Source: Stenotrophomonas mori
GTDB taxonomy: Bacteria > Pseudomonadota > Gammaproteobacteria > Xanthomonadales > Xanthomonadaceae
DNA: 64,000 nt
NCBI RefSeq assembly: GCF_023556335.1
Contig: NZ_JAIKTS010000004.1
Span: forward strand, 192,752-256,751
Reading direction: 5' to 3'
In this document: in pieces, positions 1 through 8,036 of the stretch
How the letters are laid out: each line of letters starts with the position of its first letter
How positions within the stretch are numbered: the first letter of the stretch is position 1
The notes under the pieces: model-generated
What the model was told of the DNA's origin: nothing
The model's input: only the letters and a program-made list of their open reading frames with translations
The model's database searches: none
Program-made: the position numbers and the translations under genes

Positions 1-594
1 GGCGACGAAGGCATCGGCGCCGGCCGCGGCGATCGCGCCGATGTTGTCGGCCTTGACCCCGCCGTCCACTTCCAGCAGCACCGGCTTGCCGAGCTTGTCG
101 ATCATCGCCCGCACCGCGCGCAGCTTGTCCAGCGTGGACGGGATGAAGGCCTGGCCGCCGAAGCCCGGGTTGACCGACATCAGCAGCACCAGGTCCAGGT
201 CCTCCAGCACCCAGTCCAGCACCTCCACCGGCGTGGCCGGGTTGAGCACCAGGCCGGCCTTGCAGCCATGGGACTTGATCAGCTGGATGGTGCGGTGGAC
301 ATGCCTGGACGCCTCCGGGTGGAAGCTGATGAGGCTGGCGCCGGCCTCGGCGAAGTCCGGCACGATGCGGTCCACCGGCTCGACCATCAGGTGCACGTCG
401 ATCGGCGCGGTCACGCCGTGCGTGCGCAGCGCCTTGCAGACCATCGGGCCGATGGTCAGGTTGGGCACGTAATGGTTGTCCATCACGTCGAAGTGGACCC
501 AGTCGGCGCCGGCGGCGAGGACGTTGTCGACCTCTTCGCCGAGCCGGGCGAAGTCGGCCGAAAGGATGGACGGGGCGATGATGCAGTTGGACAT
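1..594 (-). CDS. rpe: Ribulose-phosphate 3-epimerase (3' end beyond window)
   Basis: Interconverts D-ribulose 5-phosphate and D-xylulose 5-phosphate in the cytosolic pentose phosphate pathway. The first 198 residues are present with no stop before the left edge, so about 20-30 C-terminal residues are missing. TIM-barrel epimerase motifs are intact: SILSADF at 9-15, the metal/catalytic residues H34 and D36 in VHFDVMD, H68 in DVHLM, and D177 in EVDGGV. The ATG at 594 is preceded by GAAGG at 7 nt spacing, a good ribosome binding site, which fixes the start. The family assignment is secure; only the end is unseen. Confidence 0.96.
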   Translation of the reverse strand, partial: MSNCIIAPSILSADFARLGEEVDNVLAAGADWVHFDVMDNHYVPNLTIGPMVCKALRTHGVTAPIDVHLMVEPVDRIVPDFAEAGASLISFHPEASRHVHRTIQLIKSHGCKAGLVLNPATPVEVLDWVLEDLDLVLLMSVNPGFGGQAFIPSTLDKLRAVRAMIDKLGKPVLLEVDGGVKADNIGAIAAAGADAFVA

Positions 595-714
595 GGCGGG
601 ACCTTCAGGACGTGGGTGCGGGCCGCCCGCCGCAGCGGGCCGGTGGCGGCTGGCGGGGCGGTGCAGGCGCAGCGTAGGGGGATTGCGGGGGCATTGCGAG
701 CGGCGCGTCCGGCG

Positions 715-1047
715 TCAACGGCGCCTGCGCAGGGCCTTGATGCGGTCATAGGCGGCATTGATCCGCCGCGCCTTCCGTTCCGCCTCGGCACGCAGCTCCG
801 GGGCCGCGCCGGCCACCTTGTCCGGATGGTACTGGGACATCAGCCGCCGGTAGGCCAGGTCGATCTCCGGGTCGCTGGCCTCGCGGGTCAGCCCCAGTTC
901 GCGGTACGGCAGGTCCTTGCCGAGCCGGAACCAGTCGCGGTCGAAGGCGTGCCCCAGCAGCAGGCCGACAGCGGCGCCGAACAGGGGATTGGGCCTGAAA
1001 AGCAGGGCCCCGGCGATCAATCCGAGCAGTTTTCCGTACCAGCGCAT
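715..1047 (-). CDS. Small membrane-anchored J-domain protein (DjlA-like without TerB domain)
   Basis: A 110-residue protein with a hydrophobic N-terminus (about residues 5-33, with GLIAGALLF and GLLLGHAFD) followed directly by a C-terminal J domain (about 47-106) carrying the HPD triad at 74-76. J domains stimulate the ATPase of DnaK-type Hsp70. The N-terminal segment resembles the membrane segment of DjlA, which in that protein is followed by a TerB-like domain and then the J domain; here the TerB-like part is absent. I chose M13 of the longer reading frame (position 1047) because the protein then begins as DjlA does (MRWYGKLLG). It lies 120 bp downstream of rpe on the same strand. The specific client or role is unknown. 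Confidence 0.85.
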   Translation of the reverse strand: MRWYGKLLGLIAGALLFRPNPLFGAAVGLLLGHAFDRDWFRLGKDLPYRELGLTREASDPEIDLAYRRLMSQYHPDKVAGAAPELRAEAERKARRINAAYDRIKALRRRR

Positions 1048-1191
1048 GGAGAGGACGGTGACCAAGACGGGGCGGACGTGCATTTTATGCCACAGCGGCC
1101 CCGGAGCGCTTTACACTAGGCCGCCCGCCGTCCTGCCGCGGGCCCCAAGGGTCCTGGCCGGCGGCCTCATCGCCAAGTTCCAGGAGTGCCC

Positions 1192-2118
1192 GTGCCGACC
1201 ACGCTGCTGCAATCCGACCTTCCCGGCCTGCCCTTGCGCCACCGCGGCAAGGTGCGCGATGTCTTCGATATCCCCCGCGAACGTCTGCCCGCCGATACTC
1301 CTGCCGGCGATTACCTGCTGATCGTCGCCACCGACCGCCTGTCCGCGTTCGACGTGGTGCTGCCCGACCCGATTCCCGGCAAGGGCGAGATGCTGTGCCA
1401 GGTCTCCAACTTCTGGTTCGCCAAGACCGCGCACCTGATGCCCAACCACCTGACCGGCATCGACGTGGCCAGCGTGCTGCCGGCCGGCGTGGACCCGGCG
1501 CTGTACGCGCGGCGCGCGGTGGTCACCCGCAGGCTCAAGCCGGTGCCGGTGGAGGCCATCGCCCGCGGCTACCTGATCGGCAGCGGCTGGAACGACTACC
1601 AGCGCACCGGGCAGGTCAGCGGCATCGCCCTGCCCGACGGCCTGCAGCAGGCGCAGAAGCTGCCCGAGCCGATCTTCACCCCGTCGACCAAGGCCGCGGT
1701 GGGCGACCACGACGAGAACATCGACTTCGACACCATGGTCAGGTCGGTGGGCGCCGAGCTGGCCGAGAAGGTCCGCGACGCGACCCTGCGCATCTACCGT
1801 TTCGCGGCCGACTACGCCGCCGAGCGCGGCATCCTGCTGGCCGACACCAAGTTCGAGTTCGGCACCGATGCCGACGGCCGCCTGTACATCATGGACGAGA
1901 TGCTCACGCCCGATTCCTCGCGCTACTGGCCGGCCGACGAGTACGCGGTCGGCACCAGCCCGCCGAGCTACGACAAGCAGTTCGTGCGCGACTACCTGGA
2001 AACGCTGGACTGGGACAAGACCGCGCCGGGCCCGGCCCTGCCGGCCGAGGTGATCGCGCGCACCCGCGGCAAGTACGCCGAAGCGCTGCAGAAACTGGCC
2101 GGCATCCACATCGACTGA
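1192..2118 (+). CDS. purC: Phosphoribosylaminoimidazole-succinocarboxamide synthase
   Basis: SAICAR synthase ligates aspartate to CAIR with ATP, a late step of de novo purine synthesis in the cytosol. The 308-residue product is the longer PurC type and carries [10 protein letters not shown] near the N-terminus (nucleotide-binding start of the family), TDRLSAFDV, the [10 protein letters not shown] segment, and DTKFEFG followed by [12 protein letters not shown]. Two GTG codons are possible, at 1186 and 1192. AGGAG at 1182-1186 overlaps the first and stands 5 nt before the second, so I use 1192. No other purine gene is adjacent. Confidence 0.96.
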   Translation: MPTTLLQSDLPGLPLRHRGKVRDVFDIPRERLPADTPAGDYLLIVATDRLSAFDVVLPDPIPGKGEMLCQVSNFWFAKTAHLMPNHLTGIDVASVLPAGVDPALYARRAVVTRRLKPVPVEAIARGYLIGSGWNDYQRTGQVSGIALPDGLQQAQKLPEPIFTPSTKAAVGDHDENIDFDTMVRSVGAELAEKVRDATLRIYRFAADYAAERGILLADTKFEFGTDADGRLYIMDEMLTPDSSRYWPADEYAVGTSPPSYDKQFVRDYLETLDWDKTAPGPALPAEVIARTRGKYAEALQKLAGIHID

Positions 2119-2166
2119 CCGCGGCGCGCACCCGCGCGCCGCACCGACCCCGCCGGGAGGGAGAAG

Positions 2167-2646
2167 ATGGACATCAGTGCCGCACGCCCCATCGACCGCT
2201 GGTTCGCCAGCTATTCCGGCGACCACCGCAACCCGGCCAACCAGGCCATCCACGTGGTCGCGGTGCCGGCCATCCTGTGGTCGGTGATCGCCCTGCTGTG
2301 GTGCCTGCCGCCGTTGTTGACCTGGTTCCAGTCCGGCATCTGGGCGGCGCTGGCGATGTTCGCCACCTGGGCCTACTACAACCGCCTGTCGCGTCCGCTC
2401 GGCATCGGCATGCTGATCGTGTTCTTCGTCTGCGGCTGCCTGTGCCGCCTGCTGGAGGAACGCATCGGGCTGCGCGGCCTGCTGGCCACCGGCATCGGCG
2501 TGTTCGTGGTGGCCTGGGTGGCACAATTCATCGGCCACCGCATCGAAGGCCGCCGGCCCAGCTTCCTCACCGACCTGACCTACCTGCTGATCGGCCCGAT
2601 CTGGGTGCTGGCCAAGCTCTACCGGCAGTTCGGCTGGAAGTACTGA
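2167..2646 (+). CDS. DUF962 / Mpo1-like membrane protein
   Basis: A 159-residue integral membrane protein with about four hydrophobic helices. It has the features of the DUF962 (YGL010w/Mpo1) family: a short N-terminal segment with H20 and H29 in GDHRNPANQAIH, transmembrane helices, then a second histidine cluster (FIGHRIEGRRP) before a PSFLTDLTYLLIGP tail. Yeast Mpo1 is an Fe(II)-dependent dioxygenase in the alpha-oxidation of 2-hydroxy fatty acids; whether the bacterial members share this activity is inferred from the conserved histidines only. A purine-rich site (GGGAGGGAGAAG) sits just before the ATG. It follows purC by 48 bp and may be cotranscribed. Confidence 0.85.
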   Translation: MDISAARPIDRWFASYSGDHRNPANQAIHVVAVPAILWSVIALLWCLPPLLTWFQSGIWAALAMFATWAYYNRLSRPLGIGMLIVFFVCGCLCRLLEERIGLRGLLATGIGVFVVAWVAQFIGHRIEGRRPSFLTDLTYLLIGPIWVLAKLYRQFGWKY

Positions 2647-2700
2647 GCGGCGCATCCCCGTCGGGGTACCCGGGCCGCCGCCCCCTCGGCAGGGCTTTGG

Positions 2701-2735
2701 CGGTGGTGCCCCAGCGGGGCACGGCCCCGCCCTAC
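2701..2735 (-). repeat. GTAG-type REP element, copy A
   Basis: Read on the minus strand this begins GTAG, continues into a GC-rich hairpin (GCGGGGCC / GGCCCCGC type arms) and ends GGCACCACCG. The same 35-bp unit recurs at 2791-2825 with four differences. Stenotrophomonas and related genomes carry large families of GTAG-headed palindromic REPs of this design. It lies between the DUF962 gene and the epimerase gene. Confidence 0.75.
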
Positions 2736-2790
2736 AACAGCGGGGCTCCGCGGTTCTGCAGCGTCGGGCCCGCACCCGGGCAGGCGTAGC

Positions 2791-2825
2791 CGGTGGTGCC
2801 TCAGCGGGGCGCGGCCCCGCTCTAC
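2791..2825 (-). repeat. GTAG-type REP element, copy B, supplying a stop codon
   Basis: Second copy of the 35-bp unit at 2701-2735, in the same orientation and 55 bp away. Its leading GTAG (2822-2825 on the minus strand) contains the TAG stop codon of the epimerase gene, so the repeat begins exactly at the end of that gene. The hairpin it forms could also protect or terminate the epimerase transcript. Confidence 0.75.
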
Positions 2826-3709
2826 AGGCCGACCATGTCCGGGGTCGGCAGGAATGGCCGCGGCGCATAGCCGAAATCGCGCTGTGCGGGGCCAAGGTCG
2901 AACACCAGCGGTTCGCGCATGCGTGCCAGCGCCGCGGCATTCAGGCCGCGCAGGCGCCCGGCGGCGTGCGCCAGCGCCAGTGCCGCCCGGAACAGCGGCG
3001 CGGGTACCCGCCACAGCCGCGGCGGTGGCCGCAGCGCGGCCAGCACCCGCCGCACCATCTCCGAGTAACCCAGCATCTCGCCGCCCCCCAGGGCGTAGGC
3101 GCGGCCGGCGGTGGCCGGATGCCGCAGCACCCGCAGCGCCGCATCGGCCAGGTCCTGCACGTGCACCGGCTGGCGCAGGCCGTCGGCACCGCGCGGCAGC
3201 ACGAACAGGCCCACGCGTGCGGCAAGCTGCGCGATCGCGGTCAAGGTCGCATCGCGGCCGGCGCCATACACCAGCGTGGGGCGCAGCACCGTCGCCGCCG
3301 CGCCACGCGCGTGCGCGGTGGCGAACAGCGCCGCCTCGGCGTCGCGCAAGCGCCGCGCCACGTCGCGCTCGGCCGGCTCGGACGAATCGCGCTTGACCTC
3401 GACACTGGTGGAACCGAACGCCACCACCCGCGCTGCGGCCGTGTCCGAGGCCGCATACCAGCGCGCGAAATGGTCCAGCGGGCCACAGCTGAACACCGCG
3501 TCGAATGCGCCCTCGTCCGGCCAGCGGGTGGCCAGGTCGCCCTGCCGCCAGCACAGCCCCGGCGCCGGCGGACGCGACGTGCGCGAGACCGCGCAGACCT
3601 GCCAGCCACCGGCCAGCAGCGCAACCAGTACGCGTTCGCCGATCTGGCCACTGCCGCCGAACACCAGCGCGCGGCGTACCGGCGTCCCGTCGTGTCGCTC
3701 CCTTTCCAT
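2822..3709 (-). CDS. NAD-dependent epimerase/dehydratase family protein (extended SDR)
   Basis: A 295-residue Rossmann protein of the extended or atypical SDR type. The N-terminal nucleotide-binding loop reads FGGSGQIGERV (about residues 14-24); FGSTSVEVK follows near the middle, and LRPTLVYGAGRD and a YALGGGE segment mark the substrate half. A canonical YxxxK is not obvious, so it may be an atypical NAD(P)-binding member and the substrate is unknown. I start at 3709 rather than the longer frame because the -10 element TATGCT lies 6 nt upstream and the nucleotide fold follows at once. The stop codon is inside a GTAG repeat. It is divergent from the universal stress protein gene. Confidence 0.8.
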   Translation of the reverse strand: MERERHDGTPVRRALVFGGSGQIGERVLVALLAGGWQVCAVSRTSRPPAPGLCWRQGDLATRWPDEGAFDAVFSCGPLDHFARWYAASDTAAARVVAFGSTSVEVKRDSSEPAERDVARRLRDAEAALFATAHARGAAATVLRPTLVYGAGRDATLTAIAQLAARVGLFVLPRGADGLRQPVHVQDLADAALRVLRHPATAGRAYALGGGEMLGYSEMVRRVLAALRPPPRLWRVPAPLFRAALALAHAAGRLRGLNAAALARMREPLVFDLGPAQRDFGYAPRPFLPTPDMVGL

Positions 3710-3715
3710 GCGCGC

Positions 3716-3721
3716 AGCATA
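3716..3721 (-). promoter_or_regulatory. Candidate -10 element giving a leaderless epimerase mRNA
   Basis: TATGCT on the minus strand ends 6 nt before the ATG at 3709, with no Shine-Dalgarno between. Transcription would start at or next to the A of the ATG. No good -35 hexamer is visible. Confidence 0.45.
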
Positions 3722-3785
3722 GGCGATGGAAACCCGGGCCGCGTACTGCGGGTAGACTCGACGCGACCGCTCCAGCGAGGCCGCC

Positions 3786-4709
3786 ATGCCCCACGACGCC
3801 CCTGCCACGCCGCCCGGCGCCATCCTGCTGGCCACCGACCTGAGCGCGCGCTGCGACCGTGCGCTGGCCCGTGCACTGCAGCTCGCCCGGCAGTGGAACG
3901 CCCGGCTGGTGGTGGCCACCGTGCTGCCGCCGCGGCCGGTCCCGCCGACGGCCGCAGGCCTGCCGGAATCCTCCGATCCGCTGGCCCGCGAACATGCCCG
4001 CCAGTCCGTGGAGTGGCGGTTGCGCCGCGATCTCGGCGACGAAGCCGACGGCGTCGCGCTGGACATCCATGTCGGCGAAGGCCATGTCGGCCGCGCCGTG
4101 CTTCAGCTCGCCCACGAGACCGGCTGCGGCCTGATCGTGACCGGGGTGGCCAGCGATCCGCTGTTCGAGCTGCCCGCGCTGGGCTCGACGGTGCTGTGGC
4201 TGACCCGCCACTCACCGCTGCCGTTGCTGGTGGTGCACCGGCGGCCGCGCGGCCCCTACCGCCACCTCGCGGTGGCGACCGACTTCTCCGACAGCGCGCA
4301 CCACGCGACGCTGCGCGCCCTGGCGCTGTTCGGCCCGCCACTGAAGCTGCAGCTCGTGCACGCCCTGGCGGTGCCGGGAAGCGCGCTGCTCGGCGGCGAC
4401 CGCACGCAGGCGCTGGCCCAGGCGCGCCGGCATGCCGACGGGCGGGCCCGCGATGCCCAGGCCGCCCTGGCCGGGCAGCTGGCGCCGGGACAGGTGCAGG
4501 CGGTGATCGCCGACGGCGATCCGGTGCGGCTGCTGCGCCAGCACGCCGGCACGGACGATCCGGACCTGGTCGTGGTCGGCACCCACGGCCGTGGCGCGCT
4601 GTTCGAGCTGCTGATCGGCAGTGTCGCGCGGCGGCTGGTGGCCCAGCTGGAAACCGACACCCTGCTGGTGCGCGACCAGCGGGCGCTGCCGCCGGAGCCC
4701 GTGGCCTGA
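3786..4709 (+). CDS. Tandem-domain universal stress protein (UspA family)
   Basis: A 307-residue cytosolic protein with two Usp domains (about residues 10-150 and 155-300), each starting with a hydrophobic strand plus ATDLS or ATDFS. The second domain has an intact ATP-binding signature G-2X-G-9X-G-S (GTHGRG, then GS at the end of LLIGS), whereas the first has the eroded version GVASDP...LGS, so only one half is likely to bind ATP. Such tandem proteins are induced by stress or stasis; the biochemical role is unclear. GAGG at 6 nt spacing precedes the ATG. Located just upstream of the Mrp antiporter operon in the same direction. Confidence 0.92.
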   Translation: MPHDAPATPPGAILLATDLSARCDRALARALQLARQWNARLVVATVLPPRPVPPTAAGLPESSDPLAREHARQSVEWRLRRDLGDEADGVALDIHVGEGHVGRAVLQLAHETGCGLIVTGVASDPLFELPALGSTVLWLTRHSPLPLLVVHRRPRGPYRHLAVATDFSDSAHHATLRALALFGPPLKLQLVHALAVPGSALLGGDRTQALAQARRHADGRARDAQAALAGQLAPGQVQAVIADGDPVRLLRQHAGTDDPDLVVVGTHGRGALFELLIGSVARRLVAQLETDTLLVRDQRALPPEPVA

Positions 4710-4845
4710 GCCGTCGCGACGCCCCGCGCCAGGCGCGACGACCCGGCCTTCACGGCCGTGGTCCACTGCTTCCCGTCCAGGATGGTGACCGGCAAAAACC
4801 GCCTGCTAGACTGTACGGCCTGCTCGCGAATCCCGCATTCCCTGC

Positions 4846-7674
4846 ATGATATCGGCTCTCCCCCTGCTGCTCGCGCTGCCGCTGTCGATGGCCGCGCTCA
4901 TCGCCCTGCATGGCCGCCTGTCCCGTACCGCGGGTGCCTGGCTGGCCGGCTCGGCACCGCTGCTGGGGCTGCTGTTGCTGGGCGCGATGACGCCGGCGGT
5001 GCTGGACGGCACGGTACTGCGCGCCAGCTGGGCGTGGCTGCCGCAGATCGGCCTGGACGCCACTCTGCGCCTGGACGGGCTGGCCTGGATGTTCACCGGG
5101 CTGGTGCTCGGCATCGGCGCGCTGGTGGTGCTGTACGCGCACTACTACCTGTCGCCGCAGGACAGCACGCGCCGCTTCTACAGCTGCCTGCTGCTGTTCA
5201 TGGGCGCGATGCTGGGCATGGTGCTGGCCGGCAACCTGCTGCTGCTGATGGTCTTCTGGGAGCTGACCAGCATCAGCTCGTTCCTGCTGATCGGTTTCTG
5301 GTCGCACCGCAAGGACGCCCGCGAGGGTGCGCGGATGGCCCTGATCGTCACCGGCGGCGGCGGCCTGGCGCTGCTGGCCGGGGTACTGCTGATCGGGCGC
5401 ATCGTCGGCAGTTTCGACCTGGACGTGGTGCTGGCCTCGGGCGACCTGATCCGCGCCAGCGCGCTGTACCCCTGGGCGCTGGTGCTGGTGCTGGCCGGCA
5501 TCTTCACCAAGAGCGCGCAGTTCCCCTTCCACTTCTGGCTGCCGCACGCGATGGCCGCGCCCACGCCGGTGTCGGCCTACCTGCATTCGGCGACGATGGT
5601 GAAGGCCGGCGTGTTCCTGCTGGCGCGGCTGCATCCGGCGCTGGCCGGCAGCGAGCTGTTCTTCTACCTGGTCAGCGGCGTCGGCGCGGTCACCCTGCTG
5701 GTCGGGGCCTGGAACGCGATCTTCCAGCACGACCTCAAGGGCCTGCTGGCGTACTCGACCATCTCCCACCTCGGCCTGATCACCCTGCTGTTCGGCCTGT
5801 CGACGCCGATGGCGGTGGTCGCCGGCGTGTTCCACATCCTCAACCACGCCACCTTCAAGGCCTCGCTGTTCATGGCCGCCGGCATCATCGACCACGAGAC
5901 CGGCACCCGCGACATGCGCCGCCTCGGCGGCCTGCGGCGGCTGATGCCGGTCACCAGCGCACTGGCGATCATCGCGTCGCTGGCGATGGCCGGCATCCCG
6001 CTGCTCAACGGCTTCCTGTCCAAGGAAATGCTGTTCGCCGAGGCCCTGGCCACCGGCGGCCCGGAGTGGATGCGCATGGCCATCAGCAGTGCCGCGCTGC
6101 TGGCCGGCGTGCTCGGCGTGGCCTACAGCCTGCGCTTCGTCCATGACACGTTCTTCGGCAAGGGCCCGCACGACCTGGAGACGGTGCCGCACGAGCCGCC
6201 GCGCTGGATGAAGGTGCCGGTGGAGGTGCTGGTGGTGATCTGCCTGGCGGTGGGCATCGCGCCGGCGCTGACCATCGCGCCGGTGCTGCAGGCCGGCGCG
6301 CAGGCCATCCTCGGCACCGCCATGCCGGCCTACAGCCTGTCGATCTGGCACGGGTTCAACCTGCCGCTGGCGATGAGCGCGCTGGGCGTGGCCGGCGGCG
6401 TCGCCCTGTACGCCGGCCTGCGCCGCCTCACCGACCTGTACGCCGCCGCCAACCGGCCGCTCGGCAAGCAGCTGTTCCACCGCGCCACCGACGCGCTGTT
6501 CGGCCTGGCGCAGCGCGTGACCCAGGCGCTGGCCAACGGCAACCTGCAGCGGATGCTGCTGGCGCTGGTGCTGGTGGCGATGATCGTGGCCGCGGCACCG
6601 TATGCGGCCTCGCCCGCGTGGCCGGCCTGGTCGGCGCCGCAGCCGATGCCGCTGCTGGGCTGGGCGCTGTGGCTGGTGATGCTGGCCTGCGCGCTGGGCG
6701 GGCTGTTCCTGCACCGGCAGCGCCTGCTGGCGCTGATCGTGATGGGGGGCGCCGGGCTGATGGTCGCGCTCACCTTCGTGTTCCTGTCCGCGCCGGACCT
6801 GGCGCTGACCCAGCTGATGGTGGAAACGGTGACCCTGGCGCTGATGCTGCTGGGCATGAACTACCTGCCGGCGCGCTCGCCACCGGAGCATTCACGCTGG
6901 CGCAAGCGCCGCGATGCGCTGATCGCCGTCATCGCCGGCGGCGGCCTGGCGGCCCTGGCCTACGCGATGATGACCCTGCCGCCCAACACCATGTCCGGCG
7001 AGATGCTGCGGCGCTCGCTGCCCGAGGCCTACGGCCAGAACGTGGTGAACGTGATCCTGGTGGACTTCCGCGGCTTCGACACCTTCGGCGAGATCACCGT
7101 GTTCGGCATCGCCGCGCTGGTGGTGCACGCTCTGCTGCGGCGCTCGCGCATGGCCCCGGAACAGATCATGCCCGGCCCGCCGATGAAGCTGCCGGTGCCG
7201 GCCGACCTGGCGCAGATCATGTTCCCGCTGACGCTGACGGTCTCGATCTTCCTGTTCCTGCGCGGCCACAACGCGCCCGGCGGCGGTTTCATCGCCGGCC
7301 TGGTGCTGGCGGTGCCGCTGCTGATCCAGTACGTGATCCAGGGCACCGCCTCGGTGGAGTCGCGCTTCGGCTTCGACTACATCCGCTGCATCGGCGCGGG
7401 GCTGCTGGTGGCGCTGCTGTCCGGGACCGCCTCGATGCTGTTCGGCGTCCCGTTCCTGACCAGCGGCCACCTCGACCTGCAGCTGCCGCTGGTCGGCACC
7501 GTGCCGCTGGCCAGCGCCATCGGCTTCGACACCGGCGTGTACCTGGTGGTGTTCGGCGGGGTGATGCTGATCCTGTCGATGATGGGCACCGTCAAGCCGT
7601 CGCGCACCCGCAACGCGCGCCATGGTGAAATCGACGTCCGCCGCCGTTCGGCCCGCACCGGGGAGATGCTCTGA
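4846..7674 (+). CDS. mrpA: Mrp Na+(K+)/H+ antiporter subunit A, fused A-B type
   Basis: The largest subunit of the multi-subunit monovalent cation/proton antiporter in the inner membrane, related to NuoL of complex I. The 942 residues hold an NADH-quinone-oxidoreductase-like antiporter core with the proton-path residues E139 (VFWELTS) and K222 (FTKSAQFPFHFW), then the DUF4040/MbhE-like helices, then an MnhB domain in the last 150 residues (MFPLTLTVSIFLFLRGHNAPGGGF). Separate mrpB genes exist in Bacillus; the A-B fusion is the proteobacterial PhaAB form. The stop overlaps mrpC by one base (TGATG). A weak promoter candidate (GTGACC, 16 bp, TAGACT at 4807-4812) lies upstream. Confidence 0.96.
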   Translation: MISALPLLLALPLSMAALIALHGRLSRTAGAWLAGSAPLLGLLLLGAMTPAVLDGTVLRASWAWLPQIGLDATLRLDGLAWMFTGLVLGIGALVVLYAHYYLSPQDSTRRFYSCLLLFMGAMLGMVLAGNLLLLMVFWELTSISSFLLIGFWSHRKDAREGARMALIVTGGGGLALLAGVLLIGRIVGSFDLDVVLASGDLIRASALYPWALVLVLAGIFTKSAQFPFHFWLPHAMAAPTPVSAYLHSATMVKAGVFLLARLHPALAGSELFFYLVSGVGAVTLLVGAWNAIFQHDLKGLLAYSTISHLGLITLLFGLSTPMAVVAGVFHILNHATFKASLFMAAGIIDHETGTRDMRRLGGLRRLMPVTSALAIIASLAMAGIPLLNGFLSKEMLFAEALATGGPEWMRMAISSAALLAGVLGVAYSLRFVHDTFFGKGPHDLETVPHEPPRWMKVPVEVLVVICLAVGIAPALTIAPVLQAGAQAILGTAMPAYSLSIWHGFNLPLAMSALGVAGGVALYAGLRRLTDLYAAANRPLGKQLFHRATDALFGLAQRVTQALANGNLQRMLLALVLVAMIVAAAPYAASPAWPAWSAPQPMPLLGWALWLVMLACALGGLFLHRQRLLALIVMGGAGLMVALTFVFLSAPDLALTQLMVETVTLALMLLGMNYLPARSPPEHSRWRKRRDALIAVIAGGGLAALAYAMMTLPPNTMSGEMLRRSLPEAYGQNVVNVILVDFRGFDTFGEITVFGIAALVVHALLRRSRMAPEQIMPGPPMKLPVPADLAQIMFPLTLTVSIFLFLRGHNAPGGGFIAGLVLAVPLLIQYVIQGTASVESRFGFDYIRCIGAGLLVALLSGTASMLFGVPFLTSGHLDLQLPLVGTVPLASAIGFDTGVYLVVFGGVMLILSMMGTVKPSRTRNARHGEIDVRRRSARTGEML

Positions 7675-8036
7675 TGGAACTGGCCCTGGCAAGCGCCATC
7701 GGGGTCCTCGCCGCGGTCGGCGTGTACCTGCTGCTGCGCGCGCGCAGTTTCGACGTGATCCTCGGCATGACCTTCCTGTCCTACGCCACCAACCTGCTGA
7801 TCTTCAGCGCCGGGCGCCTGGCCAGCGGCAAGGCCCCGGTGCTCAGGAGCGGGGGCACGCCGGACCTGGCGCGCTACACCGATCCGCTGCCGCAGGCGCT
7901 GGTGCTGACCGCCATCGTCATCGCCTTCGCCATGACTGCGGTCAGCATCGTGCTGGCCATGCGCAGCCGCAGCGACAACCACAGCGACCACGTCGACGCC
8001 CACGAGCCCGACGAGGGCCGGGGAGCCGGCGCATGA
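7674..8036 (+). CDS. mrpC: Mrp antiporter subunit C
   Basis: A 120-residue NuoK-like membrane subunit with three predicted helices, including the family sequence DVILGMTFLSYATNLLIF. The last 25 residues are hydrophilic and rich in Asp, His and Glu. It starts in the TGATG overlap with mrpA and ends in an ATGA overlap with mrpD, which indicates translational coupling and fixed stoichiometry. Confidence 0.95.
   Translation: MELALASAIGVLAAVGVYLLLRARSFDVILGMTFLSYATNLLIFSAGRLASGKAPVLRSGGTPDLARYTDPLPQALVLTAIVIAFAMTAVSIVLAMRSRSDNHSDHVDAHEPDEGRGAGA

Noticed and set aside
2822..4066. Longer 414-codon frame for the epimerase
   Set aside because: The first 118 codons run antisense to the start of the universal stress protein gene and give a low-complexity Ser/Arg-rich product.
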